Source: DTCV01 sp964641155
Lineage (GTDB): Archaea > Thermoproteota > Thermoprotei_A > Sulfolobales > NBVN01
Length of the DNA stretch: 64,000 nucleotides
NCBI GenBank assembly: GCA_964641155.1
Contig: CAZXJO010000004.1
Span: 75,563 to 139,562, forward strand
Reading direction: 5' to 3'
This document shows positions 8,952 to 18,277 of this stretch, in pieces. Position 1 is the stretch's first letter. Each line of letters opens with the position of its first letter. The position numbers were made by a program, and so were the translations under genes. A model generated the notes under the pieces. That model was not told the DNA's origin and made no database searches. It was given only the letters and a program-made list of their open reading frames with translations.

Positions 8952-10229
8952 TTAGTAGAAGCTTTCTATCAGTAGTAGTGTGAGGGCTGTGGCGATGAGT
9001 GTAGCTGGTATTATTAGGGCTAGGGTCTTAGCTGGGTTGGCTTTGAAGTGGTCGACTGTTAGGGCAAAGCATGGGTGTATGGGGGAGATCATCACGCCCG
9101 CGGAGCCTCCTAGGTATGCGAGGAATAGGGTTGAGGCCTTGATTACTCCTTCGGGTGCTATGTAGTTAATCATTAGTGGGAGTGCTGAGACCTCATTATT
9201 TGTGGCGAAGCTCAAGATCATGGGTACTGTAACAACTATCACTTCTTCCGGGAGGCCTGTGAATGAAAATGCGGCAAAGAATGTTTGAGGTGCTCCGGTG
9301 GTTATGAGTAGGTTCTTGAGGAGTAGTGTTTCTAAGACTATGATGTATATCCTGGGTGTGGTAGCTAATTTCAATGCGTTCCTGAAATGACTTAACCTTA
9401 CCTTAAGTATTAAGGCACTCAAAAAGTTGACTATGAGCAGGGAGTAGAGCAACTGTAGCTTAAGAACGAAGAGTAGGAATGCGAGCAGTGCTAGGGGCCA
9501 CAAAGCTTTGATGAAGTCCTTCCACGAGCCATCGGCTAAGCCACACCTGACCCGCCTAAACGTGGGGTACGCGACCACGACCCCGGCCACAGCCAATACT
9601 ACGAACCCAGGCCACGTAATAGATAGTATCACCTCGGGGGATGTGCTGAGTATGGCCGCACCCAGGATTATCCCGTGGTAGAGAGGCCAGCTCAGAATCC
9701 ATACGTGGGAGAACCAGTAGTTGATGAATGCAGCCCCTTCAGGGCTCATACCCAACTCATCAATGTACCTCCCCCTCATAGCTATTGCCGAGATTAACGC
9801 GGCGCCAGGTATCGGTAGTAAGCCAACAACTGCTGGAACCATGAAGCAACTACCGCGGCATCCCATACCTGAAGACCCCCTAACCAGGAGGTCTAAGTAA
9901 CCCACCTCACGCAACGTTCCTGCCAGAAACAAGGTAAGGAACACGTAGATGAAGACGCTCAAATCAGTCCAACGAGTGAGGGCCACCAAGCCATTGATAA
10001 GTACTTCAAACCCCTCCATGACTAACGAAGCAACCGCATAGGTGATAACCAAGGAAGTCAGAGCAATGACAACACCCCTACCCAACGCTGTGGAAGCGAT
10101 GAGCAGGACACAACCGATGAAAAAGGCTGCAAGCTGCCACATACCCAACGCCAACACAACAAAACTAATGAGGTAGCCCATAAAAACCTTACAGTTCAGG
10201 GGTCCCTTAAACCGGGACCTTGAAGGCAT
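8952..10229 (-). CDS. DUF401 family integral membrane protein, probable transporter
   Basis: This polytopic membrane protein of 425 residues has 10-12 hydrophobic segments. Diagnostic blocks are GLLPIPGAALISA (about 138) and the FSHVWILSWPLYHGIIL stretch (about 172), both typical of DUF401 (PF04165), a family in the broader gluconate/ion transporter grouping. The first 16 residues are polar and basic, so the second Met (ATG at 10181, MGYLISF) is probably the real start. The substrate is unknown. No neighbour is co-directional and close. Confidence 0.78.
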   Translation of the reverse strand: MPSRSRFKGPLNCKVFMGYLISFVVLALGMWQLAAFFIGCVLLIASTALGRGVVIALTSLVITYAVASLVMEGFEVLINGLVALTRWTDLSVFIYVFLTLFLAGTLREVGYLDLLVRGSSGMGCRGSCFMVPAVVGLLPIPGAALISAIAMRGRYIDELGMSPEGAAFINYWFSHVWILSWPLYHGIILGAAILSTSPEVILSITWPGFVVLAVAGVVVAYPTFRRVRCGLADGSWKDFIKALWPLALLAFLLFVLKLQLLYSLLIVNFLSALILKVRLSHFRNALKLATTPRIYIIVLETLLLKNLLITTGAPQTFFAAFSFTGLPEEVIVVTVPMILSFATNNEVSALPLMINYIAPEGVIKASTLFLAYLGGSAGVMISPIHPCFALTVDHFKANPAKTLALIIPATLIATALTLLLIESFY

Positions 10230-10546
10230 CTACAGAGAGTTCTCAGTCCAAGGTCAGCTTTGTAGCGCCTTCAATCACGTGAAATGCTACAATTCCAATC
10301 GAGCTACCCTGATACCCTCCTCAAGAAGTATTTAACAATTATCGCCTACTCAAACTCAACAGCCCCCTACCATGACGCGGAGTTTAGAATGAAGAAAAGC
10401 AAGCCGTAGTGGTGGATTTGAAGACGAATATTTTGGCTTTACTTTTATCTGCTGTTAAGTGACCGAGCGTAACAAGGTAAGGCAACGAAGACGCTGCCGA
10501 GTTTCCAAGCCTGCCCATTACTACTATCGCTTTAATGACATCCGAG
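10230..10546. other. Intergenic region
   Basis: No frame of convincing coding quality lies on either strand. It contains the upstream region of the DUF401 gene on the right-hand side and becomes A/T-rich toward the next gene. Confidence 0.35.
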
Positions 10547-11130
10547 TTATATCTTCTCCTTTTTTCGATGTATTTGCCTTACAATCCCAGCTAACAAATC
10601 CACTCTTGGAACTCTTTTCATGTAGTCTTTGTACGCAGCTCCAAACATTTCTTTATTTCCTATCATGGCGAGGTACAATAGAACAATCAACAACGCCCCA
10701 ATAAGTAAGCTGACCCAGTGCTGTGCTATGAGAATTAACGCGGTGATGATCAACGTATGACTCAGGAATTCGGGATGACGGACGAGGGCATANNNNNNNN
10801 NNNNNNNNNNNNNNNNNNNNNNNNNNNNNNNNNNNNNNNNNNNNNNNNNNNNNNNNNNNNNNNNNNNNNNNNNNNNNNNNNNNNNNNNNNNNACGCGGTG
10901 ATGATCAACGTATGACTCAGGAATTCGGGATGACGGACGAGGGCATACATCCCACTTTCAACAAGAGTTTCATAGAAAAATATTCCAAATATTAATGTTA
11001 TCCATCCCATGCATGACGATATCCCCAAATTAGCCCAATTATAGAAAAGCACGGAAACTATGATTAGCAAACAATATAAGACGACATATACGGTGTGAGC
11101 AACTGTATTAATGATGCTTTCCCCATCCAT
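10547..11130 (-). CDS. Isoprenylcysteine carboxyl methyltransferase-like membrane protein, interrupted by an assembly gap
   Basis: The N-terminal half (from ATG 11130) has three membrane segments and ends with the block SGMYALVRHPEFLSHTLIITA. The C-terminal half continues ITALILIAQHW and ends with AAYKDYMKRVPR. These are the RHPEYxG-like and Y..Y...VPR motifs of the ICMT/PEMT-type SAM-dependent methyltransferase family. The 100 N between them are flanked by an identical 55-base sequence, so collapsing the overlap restores one continuous reading frame of about 145 residues. The codon use is more A/T-rich than that of the neighbours. The substrate is unknown; the family methylates isoprenyl-cysteine, lipids or small molecules. 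Confidence 0.7.
10793..10892. other. Assembly gap of 100 N, probably false
   Basis: Exactly 100 N. The 55 bases before it (10738-10792) are repeated exactly after it (10893-10947). This is the pattern left when two contigs with overlapping ends are scaffolded without merging. Confidence 0.9.
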
Positions 11131-11621
11131 GTTCCTCTACCCGATGCTCTAATTCTCCTCTCTTTCCTGAATCGATTTCCTTGTTCCTTGAAGACTTTTA
11201 AGTATTTCAATCCCTCTTCATCAAAATTCTTTTCGGTGGTAAAACAGCTGAGGACCTACATCCTTCAGCTAAGCATCTTTCAAGTTCATCTTAATCAATA
11301 ATTTCTTTGAGGATTATGCTTTCCTTCCCTTAACTTCTTAAGCCGATTTTCAAAACCTCATGTGCTTTGCTGGAAGGCAGATTGACTAAATCCAGCAAAC
11401 ACAATAATCGTAAGCCGTCCTCCTGCTCCTAAAAACCTTTAACTCGTTGAACCCAGCCACCACCCCTGCGTAATCTTCATGTAGTTTGAAACCCTTTTAG
11501 GGAATGCGTGCGTGAGGTTACTAGCACTGATTATTGCGTAGTAGGTATCGAATACGTGGACCTAACATGTGTGGGGTAATGGTCTTCTCCCACTATGTCA
11601 ATTAGGGATTAACCTAAGGGC
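11131..11621. other. A/T-rich intergenic region with a possible remnant ORF
   Basis: On the minus strand about 11140-11265, a short frame without a start codon reads like protein (KNFDEEGLKYLKVFKEQGNR), out of frame with the methyltransferase. It has a stop upstream and no recognisable family. It may be a fragment of a former neighbour gene. Nothing else is supported. Confidence 0.3.
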
Positions 11622-12515
11622 TTAACCGTAGTAGGCTTCGAGTAGGAACATCAGGATAAGCCCTATTAGTAGGGCGAACGTTGCCTTAACCTCCCTCCTC
11701 TCCGAGTGGGTCTCCGGTATGACTTCGTGGCTGACTACGTATATCATGGCCCCCGCGGCGAATGAGAGCATGTAGGGGAGGATTTGAGTGGACATCATAG
11801 CTAGGGCGGCTGCGAGGGCGGCGGCTACGGGCTCCACTGCACCGCTAATTACCGCCATCCATAAGGCCTTCCTGGCGCTCCAAACGGATGATGCCAGTGG
11901 GAGGGACACGGCTAATCCCTCAGGTATGTTCTGGATACCTATGGCTAGAGCCAACACCACACCCCCTCTCAGCGAATCCACTACCGATGCCCCGACCGCC
12001 GCACCTTCAGGCACGTTATGTATGATTACGGCTAGGGCTAGGAGCCAGGCAGCCCTGACCCTCTTCCTGAGGACCTCAGACCCTTCATAACCCTTAACGA
12101 TGTGTTCGTGGGGTAAGACCCTATCCATAGCGTTGATGGTTAGAGCACCTAACACGAAGCCAACTACCGTGGGGACAGCACCACCTACCTCTATGGCCGG
12201 TATTAGGAGTGAGGTGAAGGATGCTGACAGCATAACACCGGCGGCAAACCCCATACCGTAGGGGATTATACTGCTACCCGCCCTAACTCCCGCTAAGGCT
12301 GGGAGGGCACCGACAACTGTGAGTAAAAAGCCTATACACGCAGCCAAGAACCCCTGAACGATCACTGAATCGGTTACTTCCTGAACCACCGTAACTATGA
12401 CTGATATTGGGTCCAAACAGATCGACCACAGGAATTCTTTATGCGTCGACGCAGATATAAAGTTATAGTACATACGTGAATGAAGAACTCGCTTTACGTG
12501 GGGACTATCCCCCAC
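11622..12515 (-). CDS. ZIP family divalent metal transporter
   Basis: This is a zinc/iron permease of the GufA/ZupT type. Two metal-binding helices carry HNVPEGAAVGAS and IQNIPEGLAVSLP, and a later helix has the conserved HEVIPETH. Eight membrane segments can be counted. The encoded first 45 residues before the first helix are unlike the family. A GTG near 12393 (starting VVQEVTDSVIVQGF) would give the usual N-terminus of about 15 residues before the first membrane helix. It imports zinc, iron or manganese into the cytoplasm; the metal cannot be told from sequence. Confidence 0.85.
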   Translation of the reverse strand: MGDSPHVKRVLHSRMYYNFISASTHKEFLWSICLDPISVIVTVVQEVTDSVIVQGFLAACIGFLLTVVGALPALAGVRAGSSIIPYGMGFAAGVMLSASFTSLLIPAIEVGGAVPTVVGFVLGALTINAMDRVLPHEHIVKGYEGSEVLRKRVRAAWLLALAVIIHNVPEGAAVGASVVDSLRGGVVLALAIGIQNIPEGLAVSLPLASSVWSARKALWMAVISGAVEPVAAALAAALAMMSTQILPYMLSFAAGAMIYVVSHEVIPETHSERREVKATFALLIGLILMFLLEAYYG

Positions 12516-12540
12516 TTACTGCTTAAAAATTGTTTATGTC

Positions 12541-13221
12541 TTAGTAGAGGAATTGCTTGTTTATCTTCTCACGTATGGGGTTCGTGAAGGGGATGAGGTC
12601 TCTCCATATGCCTGAAAGTTTCTCTAATGCGTACTCTATGTGGTCGTGGGCGTTTGAAAGTAGAAATATTCCGTGGCCTGGGAGCATTGCGTCCGCCCTA
12701 ACTTCAGTTAACTTCTCTAATGACTGCCTGTACATCTTGAGGTTTGTCTCAGCGCTCATAACTCCTAGATCTCCCCAGCTCATGACGGTGTCCCCCGTGA
12801 ACAGTATTTTCCTACCATCGCGTTGGGTAAGCAGGCATATGCAGTCGATGGTGTGTCCGGGTGTGTGGGTTACTTTGAGGTCGTAGTCACCTATGTTCAG
12901 GACATCACCGTCCCGTAACTTTATGTCTGCCTCCATAGCCACCTTCTCCCTCAACAACCTCGGGTACGGGTTCACGCCCCCGAATAAGTTCCCGTTCTCC
13001 AGGTAGGGTACCCCTGCCTCATGTATGGCTATCTTACAACCTGTTAGTTCTTTAATGGCCTTAGCCCCGCGTGAGTGGTCCCAGTGATGATGCGTTAGAA
13101 TTATTAACTCTATGTCCTCAGGTGAAAAGCCAAGGTTTCTAACACTCTCAATAACGCTATTATCCAGCCCTGCACCGGCATCGATTAGGTATAGGGAATC
13201 CCCGCCCCTGATCAAGTACAC
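12541..13221 (-). CDS. Metallo-beta-lactamase fold hydrolase
   Basis: This is a binuclear metal hydrolase of glyoxalase II/lactonase type. The signature THHHWDHSRG gives the HxHxDH metal site; further ligands are HTPGHT, TGDTV and PGHG. The ORF begins at a GTG (13221) that is internal to the fold. The same frame continues upstream with convincing coding (VEIFKDLFLVAAGRF, then NPLNCNVYLI) but holds no start codon before a stop. A paired ATG at 13313 lies one base out of frame, about 22 bases from a TATA box. The true gene therefore probably starts at 13313, with a one-base loss in the GGG at 13303-13305. The substrate is unknown. Confidence 0.82.
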   Translation of the reverse strand: MYLIRGGDSLYLIDAGAGLDNSVIESVRNLGFSPEDIELIILTHHHWDHSRGAKAIKELTGCKIAIHEAGVPYLENGNLFGGVNPYPRLLREKVAMEADIKLRDGDVLNIGDYDLKVTHTPGHTIDCICLLTQRDGRKILFTGDTVMSWGDLGVMSAETNLKMYRQSLEKLTEVRADAMLPGHGIFLLSNAHDHIEYALEKLSGIWRDLIPFTNPIREKINKQFLY

Positions 13222-13330
13222 GTTACAGTTTAACGGGTTCGTGTAGTAGAACCTTCCTGCCGCAACTAAGAATAAGTCCTTGAAAATCTCGACCCTCGCA
13301 ATCCCACCATCATAGTAGAACGAACTGAGG

Positions 13331-13339
13331 TTATATAAA
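13331..13339 (-). promoter_or_regulatory. TATA box for the metallo-hydrolase gene
   Basis: On the minus strand this reads tttatataa, close to the archaeal consensus. Its centre is about 22 bases from the ATG at 13313, which fits a leaderless transcript. Confidence 0.6.
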
Positions 13340-13575
13340 CATTATAATCTAATCGTACCCGCCAGGACTGCAGTAGTCATGCGGGGGTTGTGTGTTAGCA
13401 AGTGATTTCCCCGTAACTGTCTAGTCAAGATCTGGGTAATTGAGTCGCGGGCTATGGGTGACCAAAAACGTGTTGATTCGTTGATTGGTGCATGGGTGAA
13501 AACCCGGAAATTCGTGAAGTTCAACTCATCACTGATTGGTCTTAGTAGGGGTTTGATTTGCTGCTCCCGCCTATG

Positions 13576-14565
13576 TTAACCCTTCTTAAGTACTTCAGGG
13601 TTCACAGGGCTTAGGGGCGGCAGTCCCTTGTACCTACGTACTATTTCCTCAGCGGCCATTACCGCGGTCCTCACCAAGCTCTCATGCGTTCCACCGCCTA
13701 TGTGCGGTGTTAGTATCACGTTGGGCAGTTTGTAAAGTGGGTGGTTGGGCGGTAAGGGCTCCGGGTCGGTCACATCTAACGCTGCGCCAGCTATCCAACC
13801 CTCACTGAGCGCCTTAACTAATGCGTCAGTGTCTATCAGGCCTCCCCTAGCGGTGTTAACTATATATGCGGACCTCTTCATCATCCTCAACCTCTCCTCA
13901 TTAATTATGTGGTATGTTTCCTTGGTAAGAGGTGCGTGTATGGAGATGATGTCAGATTCCTTAATCAGCGTGTCTAAGCCAACCAACTCCACACCTAATT
14001 CTTTGGCTTTCTCAGCGCTTACGTACGGGTCGTAAGCGATTACCTTAGCCTCCATAGCGTTTAAAACCTTAGCAACCCTAGAACCTATGCTGCCTATGCC
14101 CAGCAGCCCAACTACCTTACCGCAGATCTCGCGGCCGGTGCCGTAGGCGCTTGCCTCATCCCAGTTCCCTCTACGCATACTGTCAATGACGGGGTAGAGG
14201 TTTCTTAAGAGCGTGAGCATTAACCCTATGGCCAGTTCAGCAACTGCGGCACTGTTACTGCCCTTAGTATTGGTTACTAATATGCCTCTACGAGTGGCTT
14301 CATCAACATCAACCCTGTCAACACCTATCCCGAAAACAGCCACTATCTTCAGGTTGGGGCAGGCATCCATCACAGCCTTATCAATCCGCCCCCTACGAAC
14401 TAATATCGCATCAGAACCTCTCACACTGTTGATAACGTCCTCATCCGAGAACCAACCCTTAGACCAGACCAACCTAACCTCACCAACCTCATTAAGGAGT
14501 TTAATCCCTTCCTCAGGCACTGGTGCCTCCTTCGTTGAAATTACGGAAACAACCCATCTACTCAT
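13576..14565 (-). CDS. D-2-hydroxyacid dehydrogenase (phosphoglycerate dehydrogenase-like)
   Basis: This 329-residue NAD-dependent dehydrogenase has the Rossmann motif GLLGIGSIGSRVA (about 157), catalytic Arg in NTARGGLID (about 235), Glu in DPEPLPP, and the His of TPHIGGGTHES (about 290). There is no C-terminal ACT domain, so it is not the long SerA form. Substrates in the family include phosphoglycerate, glyoxylate, lactate and other 2-hydroxyacids. A second paralogue lies at 25266. A role in the metabolism of 2-oxo acids is inferred only from the family. Confidence 0.83.
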   Translation of the reverse strand: MSRWVVSVISTKEAPVPEEGIKLLNEVGEVRLVWSKGWFSDEDVINSVRGSDAILVRRGRIDKAVMDACPNLKIVAVFGIGVDRVDVDEATRRGILVTNTKGSNSAAVAELAIGLMLTLLRNLYPVIDSMRRGNWDEASAYGTGREICGKVVGLLGIGSIGSRVAKVLNAMEAKVIAYDPYVSAEKAKELGVELVGLDTLIKESDIISIHAPLTKETYHIINEERLRMMKRSAYIVNTARGGLIDTDALVKALSEGWIAGAALDVTDPEPLPPNHPLYKLPNVILTPHIGGGTHESLVRTAVMAAEEIVRRYKGLPPLSPVNPEVLKKG

Positions 14566-14759
14566 ACGTGCCCTACCCCTTCAAACTTTAAGCCAGTTCT
14601 TAAATATTTTCAACACTAAGGACTTGAAGGTAATCAACAAATTAACTGCGGAGGTACCCTACGTGGAGGAAGTGAGTCACTCATCGCTCAAGAACGCATT
14701 CCTTTACCGGTAGATTAAATAGTGGGTAATAGACGAAAATAGTAGGTGTTTGTTTGGAC

Positions 14760-16118
14760 ATGTATGAACGTATTGAGGGTAGGTTACATGAATTACTTCC
14801 CTCATTCCAGAGGAGGTATATCGAGATTACTAGAGGTAGCAGTAAATTGTTCGAGAGGGCCCGCAAGGTTTTACCGGGAGGTGTTACATACCACATTAGG
14901 TTCTTAAACCCCTACCCTCCATTCATTGTCGGAGGTAAGGGAACCAAGGTCTGGGATGTCGACGGTAACGAATACGTGGATTTCTGGATGGGTCACGGTG
15001 CTCATGTATTGGGGCACTCCCCGGACTTCGTTATAGATGCCGTCAACGAAGCGTCCAGGAAGGGAACCCACTTAGGCTATGAGAACCCTTACGCGTTAGA
15101 GTATGCTGAATTCCTAACTAAGATCCTCCCCAACGTGGAGTTACTGAAGTTCTGCGTGAGCGGTACCGAGGCGAACATGTACGTAATTAGATTGGCCAGA
15201 GCGTACACTAAGAGGGTGCACGTGGTTAAGGTTGAGGGCGGATGGCACGGGGGTTATGACTCCCTACACACTGCCGTTAACCTCCAAGGAGGCCCTGAAT
15301 CGGCAGGACTACCGGATGACTTCATAAAGTATACCCACTCAGTACCTTTTAACGACTTAGACTCTGTTGAAAACATCTTGAAGAAGTACCCGGTTGCTGC
15401 CGTCCTCCTAGAGCCCCTCGTAGGCGGCGGGGGGTGTTTGAAACCCTTCGATGATTACTTAAGGGGTTTGAGGCAGCTCACACACCAATACGGTGCGTTG
15501 TTAATATTCGATGAGGTGATCTCCGGGTTCAGGCTAGCGTTAGGAGGTGCTCAGGAGTACTTCAACATAGGCTCGGACTTAGCTGTCTACGGGAAAGTAA
15601 TAGGTGGCGGGTATCCGGGAGCCGGAGGTTTTGGAGGGAAGGCGGAGTTCATGGAATTACTGGATCAGATAAAGTATCCGGATCAGAGGCTTAGGTCATA
15701 CCACGGAGGCACCTTCGTAGGGAATACTGTAACAGTTGTTGCCGGGCATACGTTAATTAAGTATTTAGCCGAACATAGGAGCATCTACGAATTGGCTAAC
15801 AGCATGTGGGATTGGGCATCCAACGAGTTAGAGAAAATATGTAGGGAGTACGGAGAGCTGTGCTGGGTGACGGGTGCGGGGACCATGAGGGGAGTTCATT
15901 TCACTAAGGTAAGGCCTAAGAACTGTAGGGAGGTTAAGGAACTCCGATGGAGTAAGTCCGTGGAAAAGGCTTTCAACCTATATGCGAGGATCAACAACGT
16001 ACTCTACATGAGTGAGAAGTTCTTCCACCTATACCCAGCGTTGAACCAAGAGCGGGAGGAGGTGGAGCACTTACTTAAGGTGTTCTCAGAGTTCATGGAC
16101 CTCATCTCTAAGCCGTGA
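14760..16118 (+). CDS. Class III aminotransferase, glutamate-1-semialdehyde aminomutase-like
   Basis: This PLP enzyme of 452 residues has the N-terminal block ARKVLPGGVTYHIR and the GKGTKVWDVDGNEYVDF strand. It also has FCVSGTEANMYVIRLARAYT, the cofactor Asp in FDEVISGFR, and the Schiff-base Lys in VYGKVIGGGYP (about 282). These are features of GSA aminomutases and their relatives. No other tetrapyrrole gene is nearby and it diverges from HemL in spacing, so it may act on another amino acid, such as a beta-amino acid or a D-amino acid racemase substrate. A TTG at 14754 precedes the preferred ATG by two codons. Confidence 0.72.
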   Translation: MYERIEGRLHELLPSFQRRYIEITRGSSKLFERARKVLPGGVTYHIRFLNPYPPFIVGGKGTKVWDVDGNEYVDFWMGHGAHVLGHSPDFVIDAVNEASRKGTHLGYENPYALEYAEFLTKILPNVELLKFCVSGTEANMYVIRLARAYTKRVHVVKVEGGWHGGYDSLHTAVNLQGGPESAGLPDDFIKYTHSVPFNDLDSVENILKKYPVAAVLLEPLVGGGGCLKPFDDYLRGLRQLTHQYGALLIFDEVISGFRLALGGAQEYFNIGSDLAVYGKVIGGGYPGAGGFGGKAEFMELLDQIKYPDQRLRSYHGGTFVGNTVTVVAGHTLIKYLAEHRSIYELANSMWDWASNELEKICREYGELCWVTGAGTMRGVHFTKVRPKNCREVKELRWSKSVEKAFNLYARINNVLYMSEKFFHLYPALNQEREEVEHLLKVFSEFMDLISKP

Positions 16119-16141
16119 TGATGACCTGATCGCGGGCCTCC

Positions 16142-18103
16142 TCACGTCCCCCCAACCCACCTACGGAGTTTGACCTTAGTGGAGTTGAATATAGGCCCCC
16201 CACCAATGGTTTGGGTCGTCGTCGGCATTAGGGAGTTCAGTGGGTTGCCGTTTAAGTCTTTAATCTGCCTTTGGATCCAGAGAGTCCCCTTCTGCAGGGA
16301 TTCATCCACCTTAGCGATGAACTTTAAACACCCAGCCTCAGCGCATACCTCAATCACCTCACCATCCTTAATACCTAGTTCCTCAGCATCGCCTGGACTT
16401 ACATGGACGTATGGTTTGGGTTCACCGTAAACTTCCCAGAACTGGGTGTGGGTGTATAGCGGTGATGCGGTGTTGATTAGCGTGAACCCGCCCCCTACCG
16501 CAACTGCTTTGGTGGGCCTTGGGATGGGGTTCAAACCCTTCTCAGATGCTTTGGTTGAGTAGAACTCCATCTTACCGGTAGGTGTTTGGTACTCATCCAC
16601 GTTCCTGTACCTCAGCCTCAAGGTCTTCCCGGTGAGGAGGTCTTCGAAGGTGCCTTCAATTGCTTGGGATAGGGCTACCCTTAAAGCCTCCCACGGATCC
16701 TCAGCGAGTAGCCCGCCCACCATGTTGAGCCTAGCCGCAATCTCCCTAACCACCCAGATCTCATCCCTACTCTCACCTAGGGGTTCGACGGCCTTCTGGG
16801 ACTTCCTCGCGTAGTTGTGGCTGTAGGGAATTACGACGCCTTCCTTCTCCAAGTAGGTTGGTGCTGGTAGGACTACGTCTGAGAACCTGCAGGACNNNNN
16901 NNNNNAGTGCGTGGTGTGTGTTACTACGAAGACGTCATTCTTCACCAACCCTTCCCTAAGGTACTTCTGGCCTGGTAGTGTGAGGAGGGGATTTGCGTTG
17001 TATATGTATATGAACTTGAACTCACCTCTGAACACGTGCTCAGCTAAGGCAACTTGACTTACGACCCTAACCTTCCCCTTCATAAACTTCTCACCCGTTA
17101 GGTAGGGGATGTCTACGTAGAAGCCCTTACTGTTTGAGTAGTAGAAGCCCCTATGCTGACCGACCATGGCTGGCAGAAGCGATATCGCGCGGACCGCCTC
17201 CGCACCGGTGAGGGATTTCTGCATACCCAAACCTATCATTATAGCGCTTGGCTTGGTTCTTCCGTAGTCCTCCGCGAACCTCACTATTAACCCCTCATCA
17301 ACCCCCGTCACTTCCGAGACCTCCTTCAAATCATACTTCATCACCTCACCCGCAAACACGTCGTAGCCGTACGTGTACTTCCTCAAGAACTCCTCATCAA
17401 TTAAGCGCTCCTCAATCAACACCTTCGCGACACCGTAAGCGAGCCAAACATCCGTGCCTGGCCTTATAGGTATCCAAAGATCTGCCTGCCTGGAAGTCTC
17501 ACACCTCCTCGGATCCACAACCACTACGGTACACCCCTTACGCCTAGCTGACATCATCATCCTCCACAGGTGGGGAGCGCTGACCGCCGCGTTAAGCCCC
17601 CAGAACACCACTAACTTCATCCCCTCAAGCTCATGCGGTCGTACGCCGTAGGATAAGCCGTAGTGGAGGCCTATTCCCTCATGGCCTGAGCTACTGCATA
17701 TGCTGTAATCCGTCCTAGCTGCCCCGATGACGTTCCAAAACCTCTGCGGGAAATACCAAGTTAGGAGGTCCATGTTACCAGCGTATTCCACATGCAGTAA
17801 GGCATCGGGCCCGTATCCTGTGAGGACTTCCCTTAGCTTATTAGCGATAACTTCTAGGGCCTCATCCCAGCCCACCCTCTTGAAGTTATTACTTGGCTTA
17901 CCTCCGACGTTAACGTGGGGGTACATTACCCTGTTCCTATATACCCTGACGTGGTCCATTACACCCCTCGGGCATAGGAAGCCGTCAGTCATCGGATTTT
18001 CGGGGTCTGGGAGGACGGCTCTCACGGAGTTACCCTCCACCTCAACCCTCAAGAAGCACGTATCGTAGCAGTCCCTCGGGCAAACAGACTTAACGACACG
18101 CAT
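16142..18103 (-). CDS. Molybdopterin-dependent oxidoreductase (DMSO reductase family)
   Basis: The catalytic subunit has about 653 residues. Cysteines C8, C12, C16 and C44 (VCPRDCYDTC, then GFLCPRG) form an N-terminal [4Fe-4S] site. The block ICSSSGHEGIG (about 140) lies where the Mo-ligand residue is expected. DPRRCETSRQADLWIPIRPG and the C-terminal molydopterin dinucleotide-binding domain (GGGFTLINTASPLYTHTQFW, then HVSPGDAEELGI) follow. No Tat signal peptide and no electron-transfer subunit gene is adjacent, so it is probably cytoplasmic with a soluble partner. Ten N at 16896-16905 replace part of four codons but keep the frame. The electron acceptor or substrate is unknown. TTG 18118 is an alternative start. 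Confidence 0.85.
   Translation of the reverse strand: MRVVKSVCPRDCYDTCFLRVEVEGNSVRAVLPDPENPMTDGFLCPRGVMDHVRVYRNRVMYPHVNVGGKPSNNFKRVGWDEALEVIANKLREVLTGYGPDALLHVEYAGNMDLLTWYFPQRFWNVIGAARTDYSICSSSGHEGIGLHYGLSYGVRPHELEGMKLVVFWGLNAAVSAPHLWRMMMSARRKGCTVVVVDPRRCETSRQADLWIPIRPGTDVWLAYGVAKVLIEERLIDEEFLRKYTYGYDVFAGEVMKYDLKEVSEVTGVDEGLIVRFAEDYGRTKPSAIMIGLGMQKSLTGAEAVRAISLLPAMVGQHRGFYYSNSKGFYVDIPYLTGEKFMKGKVRVVSQVALAEHVFRGEFKFIYIYNANPLLTLPGQKYLREGLVKNDVFVVTHTTHXXXXSCRFSDVVLPAPTYLEKEGVVIPYSHNYARKSQKAVEPLGESRDEIWVVREIAARLNMVGGLLAEDPWEALRVALSQAIEGTFEDLLTGKTLRLRYRNVDEYQTPTGKMEFYSTKASEKGLNPIPRPTKAVAVGGGFTLINTASPLYTHTQFWEVYGEPKPYVHVSPGDAEELGIKDGEVIEVCAEAGCLKFIAKVDESLQKGTLWIQRQIKDLNGNPLNSLMPTTTQTIGGGPIFNSTKVKLRRWVGGT
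16896..16905. other. Short assembly gap (10 N) inside the molybdopterin oxidoreductase gene
   Basis: Ten N between in-frame coding on both sides. The flanks do not overlap, and the gap size keeps the frame. Confidence 0.9.
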
Positions 18104-18233
18104 TGAGTAGACGACCAATCACCTACCTGGGAAGCTAAGTAATAACCTTAACCCTCCACCACGTAGGTTTGGGGTATTTAAGAGTACTTCGATTAACTAA
18201 CATCTGCGCATCATGTGTGAATGTATGAATGAG

Positions 18234-18246
18234 TATATTTAAATAT
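18234..18246 (+). promoter_or_regulatory. TATA box of the rubrerythrin-encapsulin operon
   Basis: tatatttaaatat is a strong archaeal TATA element, with its centre about 38 bases before the ATG at 18278. It predicts a start of transcription near 18265 and a short leader that includes a ggtgg ribosome site at 18268-18272. Confidence 0.65.
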
Positions 18247-18277
18247 CTCGCTAGGGAAATTATATTGGTGGTTTGTT

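Noticed and set aside
14760..16118. HemL role in tetrapyrrole synthesis for the class III aminotransferase
   Set aside because: Motifs fit the wider family, but there are no other heme genes near and divergence is noticeable; the function is left open.
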